Shown: piece by piece, positions 16,556 to 23,863 of the stretch | Layout of the letters: every line of letters starts with the position of its first letter | Position numbering within the stretch: the stretch's first letter is position 1 | Assembly: GCA_002698945.1 (NCBI GenBank) | Contig: NZZV01000133.1 | Span: 1-33,411, forward strand | DNA length: 33,411 nt | From: Acidimicrobiaceae bacterium | Lineage (GTDB): Bacteria; Actinomycetota; Acidimicrobiia; Acidimicrobiales; Ilumatobacteraceae | Direction of reading: 5' to 3' | The notes under the pieces: generated by a model | The model's database searches: none | The model's input: the letters and a program-made list of their open reading frames with translations, nothing else | What the model was told of the DNA's origin: nothing | Translations under genes and position numbers: made by a program

Positions 16556-17544
16556 CAGTCGATCTCCGTGCTCTCGATGATGTCGGTCTGGTCGGCGCCG
16601 GGGTCGGCGGCGATCTTCTCGGCGACGCGGAAGCGGGCCGAACTCGCCCGCCGATTGCGCTGTTGCTCGTCGGCCGACGGCCGCTTGGGCGCCCGCACGA
16701 TCCGGACGGTCTGGACCGCTCCGCACACGCACGGCAGATCGCTCGGGCACTCGCAGCCGCCGGTCTCGGCCTCCCGGATCCGGTCCTTGACGATCTTGTC
16801 CTCGCCCGAGTGGTACGCCAACACGGCGATCCGGCCACCGACGACGAGGGCCTCGATCGCCGAGTCGATCGCGTCGGGCAACGCGTCGAGTTCGCCGTTG
16901 ACCTCGATCCGGATCGCCTGGAAGGTCCGCTTCGCCGGGTGTCCGCCGGTGCGTCGCGCCGGGGCCGGGATCGCCGCCGTGACGACTTCGGCCAGTCGGG
17001 TCGTGCTCTCGATCGGACGCGCCCCCACGATCGCGGCGGCGATGCGCCTGGCGAAGCGTTCGTCGCCGTACCGGCGGATGACGTCGGCGAGCCGACGCTC
17101 GTCGTACCCGTTGACCACATCGTCGGCCGACCAGGGCGCGTCGGAGTCCATCCGCATGTCGAGCGGGCCGTCGTGGCGGTACGAGAACCCGCGCTCCGGG
17201 CGGTCGAGCTGTGGCGAGGAGACCCCGAGGTCGAACAGTGCTCCCGACAGTTCGGTGAGTTCGTGGTCGGCCAGCGCCGCGTCGAGTTCGTCGAAGCGGC
17301 ATCGGTGCGTGATCAGACGCTCGCCGAACCGCTCGAGTCGGGCCGACGCGGCATCGAGCGCCGCTGGGTCGCGGTCGAGGCCGAGGATGCGCAGGTCGGT
17401 CCGCGACTCGAGGAGCGCCTCGCTGTGCCCGCCCCCGCCGAGGGTGGCATCGACGATCACCCCTGCCGGGACGTCGCGAAAGGTTGCCACGATCTCGTCC
17501 CGCATGACCGGATCGTGGTCGAAGGCTCGGGTGCCGTCGCTCAC
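16555..17544 (-). CDS. rsmH: 16S rRNA (cytosine-1402-N4) methyltransferase RsmH (MraW)
   Basis: RsmH uses S-adenosylmethionine to methylate N4 of C1402 in the 16S rRNA P-site. The 329-residue product starts with FDHDPVMRDEI, has the SAM-binding DATLGGGGHSEALL, DLGVSSPQLD, the RGFSYRHDGPLDMRM signature, TFQAIRIEVNGEL, AYHSGEDKIVK and a Cys-rich CECPSDLPCVCG loop. All are family landmarks. It is the second gene of the cluster. Its GTG start overlaps the mraZ stop as GTGA. Confidence 0.97.
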   Translation of the reverse strand: MSDGTRAFDHDPVMRDEIVATFRDVPAGVIVDATLGGGGHSEALLESRTDLRILGLDRDPAALDAASARLERFGERLITHRCRFDELDAALADHELTELSGALFDLGVSSPQLDRPERGFSYRHDGPLDMRMDSDAPWSADDVVNGYDERRLADVIRRYGDERFARRIAAAIVGARPIESTTRLAEVVTAAIPAPARRTGGHPAKRTFQAIRIEVNGELDALPDAIDSAIEALVVGGRIAVLAYHSGEDKIVKDRIREAETGGCECPSDLPCVCGAVQTVRIVRAPKRPSADEQQRNRRASSARFRVAEKIAADPGADQTDIIESTEID

Positions 17545-17966
17545 GTGTCGTTCCAGACGCGGTTGGGTTCGGTGACGTCGTCTTCGTCGCTGATCGTGTC
17601 GTAGCGGGAAGGCCGCCAGATCTCGAGCCGGTCGAGCGCTCCCACGAGCTTCGCGTGTCCTCCGGTCTCGATCCCCGCGTGGAGTCGGTTCGGCTCGTCG
17701 AGGGTGATGCGCCCCTGCTTGTCGACCGACACGAGGTTCGAGTCGCGACCCATCTTGCGGACGGCGGCCTCGGTCACCTCACCACGGCTGTACTTCTCGA
17801 GCAGTTCGGCGGCCTTGCGATCGAAGTCGGCGACGGTGCTGACCGACACGTACCCCTTGGGATGTGCCGTCAGATAGCAGCTCGTGCCCAGGCGGTCGCG
17901 GAACTCGGCCGGGAGCGCGACGCGACCAGCGCCGTCAACGCTGCGGTCGAATTCACCGACGAACAC
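17541..17966 (-). CDS. mraZ: Transcriptional regulator MraZ
   Basis: MraZ is an AbrB-fold DNA-binding protein that controls its own dcw operon. The 141-residue product starts VFVGEFDRSVDGAGRVALPAEF and contains the second half-repeat DSNLVSVDKQGRITLDEPNRLHAGI, the two SpoVT/AbrB-like motifs of the family. GTG 17966 gives the usual family length and has AAAGGTG about 10 bases upstream. A longer frame opens at 18077, but that TTG lies inside the -35 box of the promoter, so it cannot be the start. Its likely operator lies at 18078-18110. Confidence 0.95.
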   Translation of the reverse strand: MFVGEFDRSVDGAGRVALPAEFRDRLGTSCYLTAHPKGYVSVSTVADFDRKAAELLEKYSRGEVTEAAVRKMGRDSNLVSVDKQGRITLDEPNRLHAGIETGGHAKLVGALDRLEIWRPSRYDTISDEDDVTEPNRVWNDT

Positions 17967-18047
17967 GCTCGTTCCACACCTTTCGGGTTCGGTCCCGCAC
18001 GAACTGCCTGCTTCCGGATGGCGGCGGGAGACGCCTCCGTGGCCCGA

Positions 18048-18077
18048 AGTATGACCCTCAGTGTTCACCGAAGTCAA
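18048..18077 (-). promoter_or_regulatory. Promoter of the mraZ-dcw operon
   Basis: On the minus strand, TTGACT (18077-18072) is followed after 18 bases by CATACT (18053-18048). Each matches the sigma-70/SigA consensus hexamer at five of six positions. The expected start near 18041 gives a leader of about 75 bases before mraZ GTG 17966. It is the only strong promoter I see for the run of overlapping genes from mraZ to ftsQ. Confidence 0.75.
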
Positions 18078-18110
18078 CCACTCACCCCCAATTCACCCCT
18101 TTTCTCCCCG
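18078..18110 (-). promoter_or_regulatory. MraZ-box operator: G-runs at 10-bp spacing
   Basis: Reading the minus strand, GGGG runs occur at 18109-18106, 18099-18096 and 18089-18086 (five Gs there, to 18085), exactly 10 bp apart. They sit in similar contexts (GGGGAGA, GGGGTGA, GGGGGTGA). A degenerate fourth unit (GTGGTTGA) runs into the -35 box. Known MraZ operators are TGGG-type repeats separated by about 5 bases at the mraZ promoter, so this array fits by spacing and position. Binding is inferred. Confidence 0.75.
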
Positions 18111-18169
18111 AACCGGGACGATTTCATTCGCTGAGCTGGGCAGATCTGACCTCGTCAGTCGAACGGCTG

Positions 18170-18188
18170 TTCGCGCGGAGCGCGCGAA
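18170..18188 (-). terminator. GC hairpin directly after the lplA-like stop
   Basis: TTCGCGC (18170-18176) pairs with GCGCGAA (18182-18188) around a 5-base loop, directly abutting the stop codon at 18191-18189. There is no T-run after it, so intrinsic termination is uncertain. It could still act as a 3' stabiliser. Confidence 0.4.
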
Positions 18189-18875
18189 TTACATCGGTGT
18201 GGTTCGTTGCGCGACCGCAGCGGCGAGCGCGGCCGCGAGATCGTGCGAGGTCCGGTCCCCGAGGCCGACCTCGGCGAGGGTCGCCGTCGACCCGATCGGC
18301 ACCGAGGGCACGGCCGCCGCGAACAGCGGCGGCATCTCGTCGAGCAGTGAGCGGTAGTGCACCTGACCCTGGATCCGAAGACCGTGTCGTGTCCGCCGCT
18401 GACTCAGCCCGACGAGCTTTCGCCCCGCGGTGGTGATCTCACCAGGGCCGAGTCCGGCGAAACACACCAGGTCGGACCACGGCGTGCACTCCATACCGCC
18501 ATCGTGCACCCGCACGTCGTCGGCGACAGCGCCCAGCTCGACCAGCGCGGCCTGCCAACATGTTCCCGCCCAGATCATCGACCCGCGAACGTCGTCGGGA
18601 GCGAGGCCGTGGGGCAGGACCAGGTCGATCCAGACGACGTCACCGGGCCGGAGCAGCACCGCTCCCCCACCCGATCGACGACGGACCACGTCGAGACCGC
18701 GAGCCGCGACCCGAACGAGGTCGAGCAGCTCGGGTGTCTGACGAGACCCGAGTACGATCGCCGGCGCCGTCGGCGTACAGATCCGCACGACGGGCTCGAC
18801 GACCGGGCCGTCGGCGAACGGATCGTCGCCGTGCAGTGTCGCCACATTGTCTCGTCGAGCGTCGATCGCGACCAT
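18189..18875 (-). CDS. Lipoate--protein ligase A family protein
   Basis: The 228-residue product has the biotin/lipoate ligase (BPL/LplA/LipB) fold signatures: RRRSGGGAVLLRPGDVVWIDLVLP (about 65-88, the lipoate-binding loop) and AGRKLVGLSQRRTRHGLRIQGQVHY (about 150-174), which carries the conserved Lys153. A Cys is present at 138 (VCFAGLGPGEI). The family attaches lipoate or octanoate to lysines of dehydrogenase E2 and glycine-cleavage H proteins. Which substrate or which reaction (ligase or LipM-type transferase) cannot be decided here. The product is short and lacks the LplA C-terminal accessory domain. ATG 18875 is chosen because TAGCGT lies 7 bases upstream, a leaderless arrangement. Confidence 0.8.
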   Translation of the reverse strand: MVAIDARRDNVATLHGDDPFADGPVVEPVVRICTPTAPAIVLGSRQTPELLDLVRVAARGLDVVRRRSGGGAVLLRPGDVVWIDLVLPHGLAPDDVRGSMIWAGTCWQAALVELGAVADDVRVHDGGMECTPWSDLVCFAGLGPGEITTAGRKLVGLSQRRTRHGLRIQGQVHYRSLLDEMPPLFAAAVPSVPIGSTATLAEVGLGDRTSHDLAAALAAAVAQRTTPM

Positions 18876-18882
18876 GGCGGCC

Positions 18883-18888
18883 ACGCTA
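18883..18888 (-). promoter_or_regulatory. -10 box TAGCGT, apparently leaderless (lplA-like gene)
   Basis: TAGCGT on the minus strand ends 7 bases before ATG 18875, placing the expected transcription start at or next to the start codon. There is no Shine-Dalgarno in between. Confidence 0.55.
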
Positions 18889-18936
18889 CGGCGGTGTCGT
18901 GCCGAGCCGGACCGGGGAACGCCCGGACCGTTTCCG

Positions 18937-20262
18937 TCAGCCGTCGATGTAGCGGCGCACGGTCGTGATCGAACCGGCATCGGGCAGGTTGCCGATGCGG
19001 ACGCCCTTGCCCGGACCCACGGCGTGGACCCAACGCTGCCCGTCGATCGCAATGCCGACGTGGTTGATGACGAGCGAACCGTTGCGCTGCTGGAAGACGA
19101 GGTCGCCGGCGCGGATGCCGTCGGTGTCGAGATCGACGCGCGTCCCCTGGTTCGCCTGCGCGGCGCTCCAGTGGGTCAGGTCGATGCCCGCCTGGCGATA
19201 GGCGGCGAGCGTGAGGCCCGAACAGTCGAACGAGTTCGGTCCCTTCGTGAAGAATGCGTAGTCCTTGCCGACCTGGTCCATCGCATACGAGACCACGGTG
19301 TCGATGCGGGACCGGGTCGCGTTCGACACCGGCGTCGTGGACGTCGGTGCGGGAGCCGGCGTCGACGGCCGGGTAGCCGCCCCGGCCGGCAACTTCAGGG
19401 TTTGACCCGGCAGGATCAGCGAGTCGACACGCATCCCGTTGACCTCGAGCAACTTCCCGAGCGTGACGCCGTAGGTCGCGGCGATGCCCGACAACGAATT
19501 CCCGGCCACGACCGTGTGCGTCTTCGACGAGGTCGGTGCCGACGGGGCAGCCGGCGCCGGGGTCGGCGTCGTGGTGGTCGCCGGGACGGTCGCGCCGGCG
19601 GGGAGCTTCAGGAGGCGGCCGGGATGGATGACACTGCTGATCTGCAGGCCGTTGACACGCAGCAGGTCGCCCAGTCGGACACCGTGCTTCGACGCGATGC
19701 CCGACAGGGAGTCACCGGATCGGATCTGGTACGTGGCGGTACCGGCCGTCGCGGTCGGCGCGGCAGCTGGAGCCGAGTTCGGGCTGTCGGCGGCGCTGCC
19801 GGTCGGCGCGCCGCCGCCGGGGATGGTGAGGCGTCGACCGGGCAGGATCAGGCTCGAGATCTGGAGGTCGTTCGCACGCAGCAGCGCAGTGAGCGAGACG
19901 CCGTGGCGGCCGGCGATGCCCGACAACGAGTCACCCGCGACGATCGTGTACGTGCTCGATGGGCTGCTCGACGGGCTGCTCGACGGGGTCGAGCCGCCCG
20001 AGTCGGACGTTGCACCGCCGGAGGTCGTTCCACCCGGGATGGTGAGACGCTGGCCCGGCAGGATCACGCTCGAGATCTCGAGGCCGTTGGCCGACATCAG
20101 CTGTGACACCGGCACCCCCTGGTCGTAGGCGATGCCGTAGATCGAGTCGCCCGGGCGCACGACATAGCTGTCGTCGGCAGCCGACGCCGTGTCGGCGATG
20201 GCGAAGGTCGAAGCGATGAGGAAGGCGACGCTGGCGGCGAGGAACCGTCGTGATGCGAACAT
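18937..20262 (-). CDS. Secreted NlpC/P60 peptidoglycan endopeptidase with four LysM domains
   Basis: The 441-residue product has a signal peptide (about 1-28, ending ADTASA), then four LysM peptidoglycan-binding domains (about 33-76, 105-147, 178-221, 249-292) separated by Ser/Thr/Pro/Ala linkers. A C-terminal NlpC/P60 domain (about 318-441) follows, with Cys347 in SFDCSGLT, His401 in INHVGIA and His413 in WVHAVG as the likely catalytic triad. Such enzymes cut stem peptides, usually between D-Glu and diaminopimelate, and often act in daughter-cell separation; the bond is inferred. It lies 61 bases upstream of the lplA-like gene. No clear Shine-Dalgarno or known riboswitch precedes ATG 20262. 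Confidence 0.93.
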   Translation of the reverse strand: MFASRRFLAASVAFLIASTFAIADTASAADDSYVVRPGDSIYGIAYDQGVPVSQLMSANGLEISSVILPGQRLTIPGGTTSGGATSDSGGSTPSSSPSSSPSSTYTIVAGDSLSGIAGRHGVSLTALLRANDLQISSLILPGRRLTIPGGGAPTGSAADSPNSAPAAAPTATAGTATYQIRSGDSLSGIASKHGVRLGDLLRVNGLQISSVIHPGRLLKLPAGATVPATTTTPTPAPAAPSAPTSSKTHTVVAGNSLSGIAATYGVTLGKLLEVNGMRVDSLILPGQTLKLPAGAATRPSTPAPAPTSTTPVSNATRSRIDTVVSYAMDQVGKDYAFFTKGPNSFDCSGLTLAAYRQAGIDLTHWSAAQANQGTRVDLDTDGIRAGDLVFQQRNGSLVINHVGIAIDGQRWVHAVGPGKGVRIGNLPDAGSITTVRRYIDG

Positions 20263-20343
20263 GCCGGGTCTTTCGTCCCGTTGCCCGAGCGCCTTGAGGA
20301 GAAATTGCGGGAAAACCTCGCACCGTCGCTACCTCAGCTCGAT

Positions 20344-20360
20344 TCGCGCACGGAGCGCGA
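20344..20360 (-). terminator. GC hairpin between the 80-residue protein gene and the NlpC/P60 gene
   Basis: TCGCGC (20344-20349) pairs with GCGCGA (20355-20360) around ACGGA. It follows the stop at 20395 on the minus strand and resembles the hairpin at 18170. No T-run is present, so the terminator call is tentative. Confidence 0.35.
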
Positions 20361-20365
20361 GCAGG

Positions 20366-20398
20366 CGTGTCAGGATTCGTGTCAGCGCGTCGTGTCAG
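20366..20398. repeat. Three CGTGTCAG direct repeats at a stop codon
   Basis: CGTGTCAG occurs at 20366-20373, 20378-20385 and 20391-20398, 12 and 13 bp apart. The last copy contains the TGA stop (20397-20395 on the minus strand) of the 80-residue protein gene. Confidence 0.75.
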
Positions 20399-20637
20399 GC
20401 GCCACGATCCCAGGCCCGACACCACTCGAGGTACGAGATCGTGTCGGCCGGGTCGGGTGCGGCGGCGGGATCGCCGTATTGGGTGGTCAGTCGGAACCGG
20501 AGGTAGTCACCGGACGGCATCGGCAGGAACGGCCGATGCTTCCACCAGCCCGGCGGTGCCGTCCGGCGCGCCTGGCGCGCCGCGGTCGGCCAGAGGTCCG
20601 GCCGACGGGCGACCGCCCAGACCGTCGAGAACGTCAC
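20395..20637 (-). CDS. Conserved 80-residue protein, coupled to acyl-CoA dehydrogenase
   Basis: A small gene starts at GTG 20637, overlapping the acyl-CoA dehydrogenase stop as GTGA, and encodes 80 residues rich in Trp, Arg and Pro. Landmarks are VARRPDLWPTA, PPGWWKHRPFLPMP, YLRFRLTTQYGD and YLEWCRAW at the C-terminus. I recall proteins of this pattern as conserved hypotheticals in actinobacteria, but have no named family or function. There is no signal peptide or membrane helix. The strict overlap with an acyl-CoA dehydrogenase suggests co-translation and a linked role, which is inference. Confidence 0.75.
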   Translation of the reverse strand: MTFSTVWAVARRPDLWPTAARQARRTAPPGWWKHRPFLPMPSGDYLRFRLTTQYGDPAAAPDPADTISYLEWCRAWDRGA

Positions 20638-21854
20638 TGGGGCCGTGGCTCCTTCGGCAGCCCGAGGACCATCTCGCCGATGATGTTGCGCTGGATCTGT
20701 GACGAACCGGCGTAGATGGTGCCCGCACGTGCGTTGAGGAACGTGTTGATCCACGACGCGGTCGAGTTGGGTGCTCCTGCGTCGTCGGCCCCGAACGCCG
20801 ACGAGGGCTCGCGGCCTGCGACCACCATGCCGTCGGCGCCGTAGATGTCGACCGCGAGTTCGGTCACGACCCGGTGGTACTCGCTCCAGAACAGCTTGCC
20901 GATCGCGGCGTCGGGTCCGGGATGATGCCCCTGCAGGAACTGGGTCAGGACCCGCATGCCGTTGTAGCGCATGATCTGCACCTTGGAGTACGCCCACGCG
21001 AGCTTCTGCCGGATCACCGGGTCGTCGGCGACCCCGCGCTCCTTCGCGAGCAGGAAGAGTCGGTCGATCTCGGCCTGGAAGCGGATCGGCTGGGTGGCAG
21101 CAGCCTCGCCCCGCTCGTAGCCGAGCAGGGCCATGCAGACGCGCCAGCCGTCGTTCACGGCGCCGACGACATGATCTTTCGGGGTCACGGCGTCGGTGTA
21201 GAACACCTCGTTGAATTCGCTCTCGCCGGAGATCATCTTGATCGGACGAACCTCGATGCCGGGCTGACGCATGTCGACGAGCATGAACGAGATGCCCTTG
21301 TGCTTCGGCGCATCGGGGTCGGTCCGGGCGACGGTGAAGATGTGATCGGCGAGATGTCCGGCCGAGGTCCAGATCTTCTGCCCGTTGAGGACCCACTGGT
21401 CGCCGTCGAGCACCGCCCGCAGGCCGACGTTGGCGAGGTCGGAGCCGGCGTTCGGCTCGGAGTAGCCCTGGCACCACGTGTCCTCACCGGAGAGGATGCG
21501 CGGCAGGTAGTGCTGCTTCTGCTCCTCGGTGCCCATCATCAGCAAGGTGTTGCCGAGCATCTGGATGCCGAACGCATCGTTGGGACCGCCCGTCGGTACG
21601 CCTGCCTTGGCGAACTCCTCGGCGAGGATCACCTGCTCGAGCGCAGTGAGACCGGCACCGCCGTACTCCTGCGGCCAGCCCGGTGCCAGGTAGTTGGCCT
21701 CGTACAACGTGTTGCGCCACCCGTCGACGAACTCGCTGAGCGCTTCGCCCTCCAGGGTGCCCATGCCGGCCCAGTCGGACGGCAGCTTCTCGGCCAGAAA
21801 GGCCTGGACCTTCTGGCGGTAGGCCTCGGCGTCTGCGGAATAGGTCGGCTGCAT
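20634..21854 (-). CDS. Acyl-CoA dehydrogenase family protein
   Basis: The 406-residue flavoprotein has the ACAD fold: an N-terminal helical domain with WPQEYGGAGL, the middle beta domain with QGYSEPNAGSDLANV (FAD/acyl-binding signature) and NGQKIWTSAGH, and the C-terminal helical domain ending YAGSSQIQRNIIGEMVLGLP. These enzymes introduce a trans-2 double bond into acyl-CoA and pass electrons to ETF; the true substrate is unknown and could be a fatty acid or a sterol side chain. ATG 21854 is chosen over an in-frame TTG at 21863 because TAACTT sits exactly 7 bases before the ATG, a leaderless promoter pattern. It is followed by the overlapping 80-residue gene. Confidence 0.9.
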   Translation of the reverse strand: MQPTYSADAEAYRQKVQAFLAEKLPSDWAGMGTLEGEALSEFVDGWRNTLYEANYLAPGWPQEYGGAGLTALEQVILAEEFAKAGVPTGGPNDAFGIQMLGNTLLMMGTEEQKQHYLPRILSGEDTWCQGYSEPNAGSDLANVGLRAVLDGDQWVLNGQKIWTSAGHLADHIFTVARTDPDAPKHKGISFMLVDMRQPGIEVRPIKMISGESEFNEVFYTDAVTPKDHVVGAVNDGWRVCMALLGYERGEAAATQPIRFQAEIDRLFLLAKERGVADDPVIRQKLAWAYSKVQIMRYNGMRVLTQFLQGHHPGPDAAIGKLFWSEYHRVVTELAVDIYGADGMVVAGREPSSAFGADDAGAPNSTASWINTFLNARAGTIYAGSSQIQRNIIGEMVLGLPKEPRPQ

Positions 21855-21861
21855 GCCGACC

Positions 21862-21867
21862 AAGTTA
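21862..21867 (-). promoter_or_regulatory. -10 box TAACTT, apparently leaderless (acyl-CoA dehydrogenase)
   Basis: TAACTT on the minus strand ends 7 bases before ATG 21854. It overlaps the alternative TTG start, which argues against that start. Confidence 0.5.
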
Positions 21868-21912
21868 CTCCCGGGTCACCGCACAGGTTCAGTCCGGCGT
21901 CGGGGTCGTGCG

Positions 21913-22824
21913 TCAATCCGCCGGGACGTCGTCGACGCGATGTTGGGCGAGGGCGACGGCGGCGGCGCCGACCAACGGGCCCAACTGACGTGAGCTCACA
22001 CCTCGCACCCGCACCGCCGACAAGTGCGGGAGGCAACTGCGCACCTCGAACTCCTTGGCGAGGGCGTCGAACAGGGGCGCCCCGAGCACCTCGGGCACGA
22101 CCCCGCCGATTACGATCTGGGACGGGTCGAACATCGCAGCCATGGAGGCGCAGGCGCGAGCGATCATCACGCCGACGTTGTTGATGCGAGCTTCGGGCGT
22201 GCGACGCAGTTCGCGGCCGGTCGCTGCCTCGATGGCGCTCACGCCGGCGTACGCCGCGAGGCACCCGGCAGCGCCGCACACGCACTCGGCGCCATCGGGC
22301 TCGACGATCAGGTGACCGAACTGGCCGAGATTGCCGGTGAGTCCGTCCAACACCACACCGCCGCTCACCAACGCGCCGTCGACCTGGTCGCCGATCGACA
22401 AGGTGGCGAAGTTCTGGTCGCCACGGTCGACGCCGGCGTACTCGCCGCGCCACAGCTCTGCTCGGGCGAGGCCGCGCCCGGCCGTGTCGATGTACACCGG
22501 GAGCTGGGTGATGGCGGCAACCTCACGGCGGAGCGGGAAGTCGTGCCACATCGGTTTACCGACCGGCTTCATCGAACCGGTGCCTCGGTCGATCGGGCCG
22601 GGGCAGGTGAGTCCGACGGCGACCGGCACGACGCCGGACGGCTTCGCTGCGAGCACGCGTCGGACGAGTTGGGTCAGCGCGGGCCAGACATTGCGCGGCG
22701 GGGTGGCGACCCGATCACGGAGCACGACCTCACCGTCGCCGTCGACGACGCCGGCGGTGAGACGCGTCGGACCGAGATCGATCGCCAGGTAGCCAGGCCG
22801 CTCGATGTCGTCCGTTTCGGTCAC
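21913..22824 (-). CDS. ROK-family sugar kinase-like protein
   Basis: The 303-residue product is a ROK (repressor, ORF, kinase) protein. It has the phosphate-binding AIDLGPTRLTAGVVD near the start, GLTCPGPIDRGTG, and a zinc site made of His171 and CVCGAAGC (Cys181, 183, 188). Two places deviate from typical ROK glucokinases: the usual NDAN segment with the catalytic Asp reads IDTAG (Asp113 kept, flanking Asn lost), and the usual GEIGH reads GQFGH (167-171). It has no DNA-binding N-domain, so a kinase rather than a repressor, but the sugar substrate is uncertain. GTG 22824 is chosen because TACGGT lies 8 bases upstream. It is divergent from moxR. Confidence 0.82.
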   Translation of the reverse strand: MTETDDIERPGYLAIDLGPTRLTAGVVDGDGEVVLRDRVATPPRNVWPALTQLVRRVLAAKPSGVVPVAVGLTCPGPIDRGTGSMKPVGKPMWHDFPLRREVAAITQLPVYIDTAGRGLARAELWRGEYAGVDRGDQNFATLSIGDQVDGALVSGGVVLDGLTGNLGQFGHLIVEPDGAECVCGAAGCLAAYAGVSAIEAATGRELRRTPEARINNVGVMIARACASMAAMFDPSQIVIGGVVPEVLGAPLFDALAKEFEVRSCLPHLSAVRVRGVSSRQLGPLVGAAAVALAQHRVDDVPAD

Positions 22825-22832
22825 GGCGGGCA

Positions 22833-22838
22833 ACCGTA
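22833..22838 (-). promoter_or_regulatory. -10 box TACGGT, apparently leaderless (ROK gene)
   Basis: TACGGT on the minus strand ends 8 bases before GTG 22824, in the 67-base divergent gap shared with moxR. Confidence 0.45.
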
Positions 22839-22877
22839 GCCCCGACCGGCCGAACGACACCTGGTCCGGTGAGCGTC

Positions 22878-22883
22878 TAGCCT
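22878..22883 (+). promoter_or_regulatory. -10 box TAGCCT, apparently leaderless (moxR operon)
   Basis: TAGCCT ends 8 bases before GTG 22892. No Shine-Dalgarno lies between. ACGACA, 18 bases upstream of the box, is a weak -35 candidate. Confidence 0.55.
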
Positions 22884-22891
22884 GACGCCTC

Positions 22892-23851
22892 GTGAGCGAC
22901 TCGATTGTCCCTGCTCGAACGTTCGCCGATCTGTTCGAGGCGGTCGTCGACAACATCTCCACCGTGGTCCACGGGAAGCGGGAAGCGATCGAGTTCGCGC
23001 TGATCGCCCTCCTCGGTGAGGGGCACCTCCTGATCGAGGACGTGCCCGGCGTCGGCAAGACGAGCCTGGCCAAGGCCCTCGCCAGCTCGATCGACTGCAC
23101 GTGGAAGCGCGTGCAGTTCACCCCCGACCTGCTGCCGGCCGACCTGGTCGGTGTGAGCGTGTACGAGCGGTCGACCGAGCAGTTCCGCTTCACCCCCGGT
23201 CCGCTGTTCGCGAACATCCTGCTCGCCGACGAGATCAACCGCGCCTCGCCGAAGACCCAGTCCGCTCTGCTGGAGGCGATGGAGGAACGTCAGGTGAGCG
23301 CCGACGGCACGACGCACCGGCTCCCTCCGCCGTTCATGGTGATCGCCACCCAGAACCCCGTCGAGCAGGAGGGCACGTACCGGTTGCCCGAGAGCCAGCT
23401 CGACCGCTTCCTGCTGCGCATCTCACTCGGCTACCCCGGCCGCACGGCCGAGATGGCGATCCTCGACGGTCAGGGATCGATCGACGCCCTGCACAAGCTC
23501 GAGCCGGTCGCGTCGTCCGAGGAAGTGCTCCAGATGATCGACGCCGTCAAGCAGGTGTACCTCGCGCCGGCGCTCAAGTCGTACCTGATCGATCTCGCCG
23601 AGGCGAGTCGGCGACACTCGGCGATCGAGCTCGGCCTGTCGCCGCGGGCGACGCTCCAGCTCGCAGCGGCCGTGCGTGGCCACGCCGCCGCCCGCGGCCG
23701 CGACTACGGCACGCCCGACGACGTCAAGGTCGTCGCCCGCTCGGTGCTGTCCCACCGCATCCTGCTCCGCTCGGGCAGCAACGCCCGCACGTCCGCGGAC
23801 GAGGCGATCGACGAACTGCTCGCCGATGTCCCCGTTCCGGTGGCGGGCTGA
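22892..23851 (+). CDS. MoxR-family AAA+ ATPase
   Basis: The 319-residue product is a MoxR AAA+ ATPase. Walker A is PGVGKTSL (52-59) and Walker B is LLADEINR (about 110-117); sensor-region TQNPVEQEGTYRLPESQLDRF and the C-terminal lid LGLSPRATLQL are typical. MoxR proteins act as chaperone-like partners of von Willebrand-type proteins and membrane complexes. It is the first gene of a moxR - DUF58 - transglutaminase operon, 12 bases ahead of the DUF58 gene. The client is not known. The GTG start is supported by the TAGCCT box. Confidence 0.93.
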   Translation: MSDSIVPARTFADLFEAVVDNISTVVHGKREAIEFALIALLGEGHLLIEDVPGVGKTSLAKALASSIDCTWKRVQFTPDLLPADLVGVSVYERSTEQFRFTPGPLFANILLADEINRASPKTQSALLEAMEERQVSADGTTHRLPPPFMVIATQNPVEQEGTYRLPESQLDRFLLRISLGYPGRTAEMAILDGQGSIDALHKLEPVASSEEVLQMIDAVKQVYLAPALKSYLIDLAEASRRHSAIELGLSPRATLQLAAAVRGHAAARGRDYGTPDDVKVVARSVLSHRILLRSGSNARTSADEAIDELLADVPVPVAG

Positions 23852-23863
23852 CCCGACGGTCCG

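Noticed and set aside
20263-20394. Possible c-di-AMP (ydaO) riboswitch upstream of the LysM-NlpC/P60 gene
   Set aside because: Such switches do precede cell-wall hydrolases in actinobacteria, but I could not find the conserved core elements in this 132-base leader. A covariance-model search would settle it.
22913-22926. CTCGAACGTTCG palindrome near the moxR start as an SOS box
   Set aside because: The actinobacterial SOS box needs four bases between GAAC and GTTC; here the halves abut, and the site lies inside the coding region.
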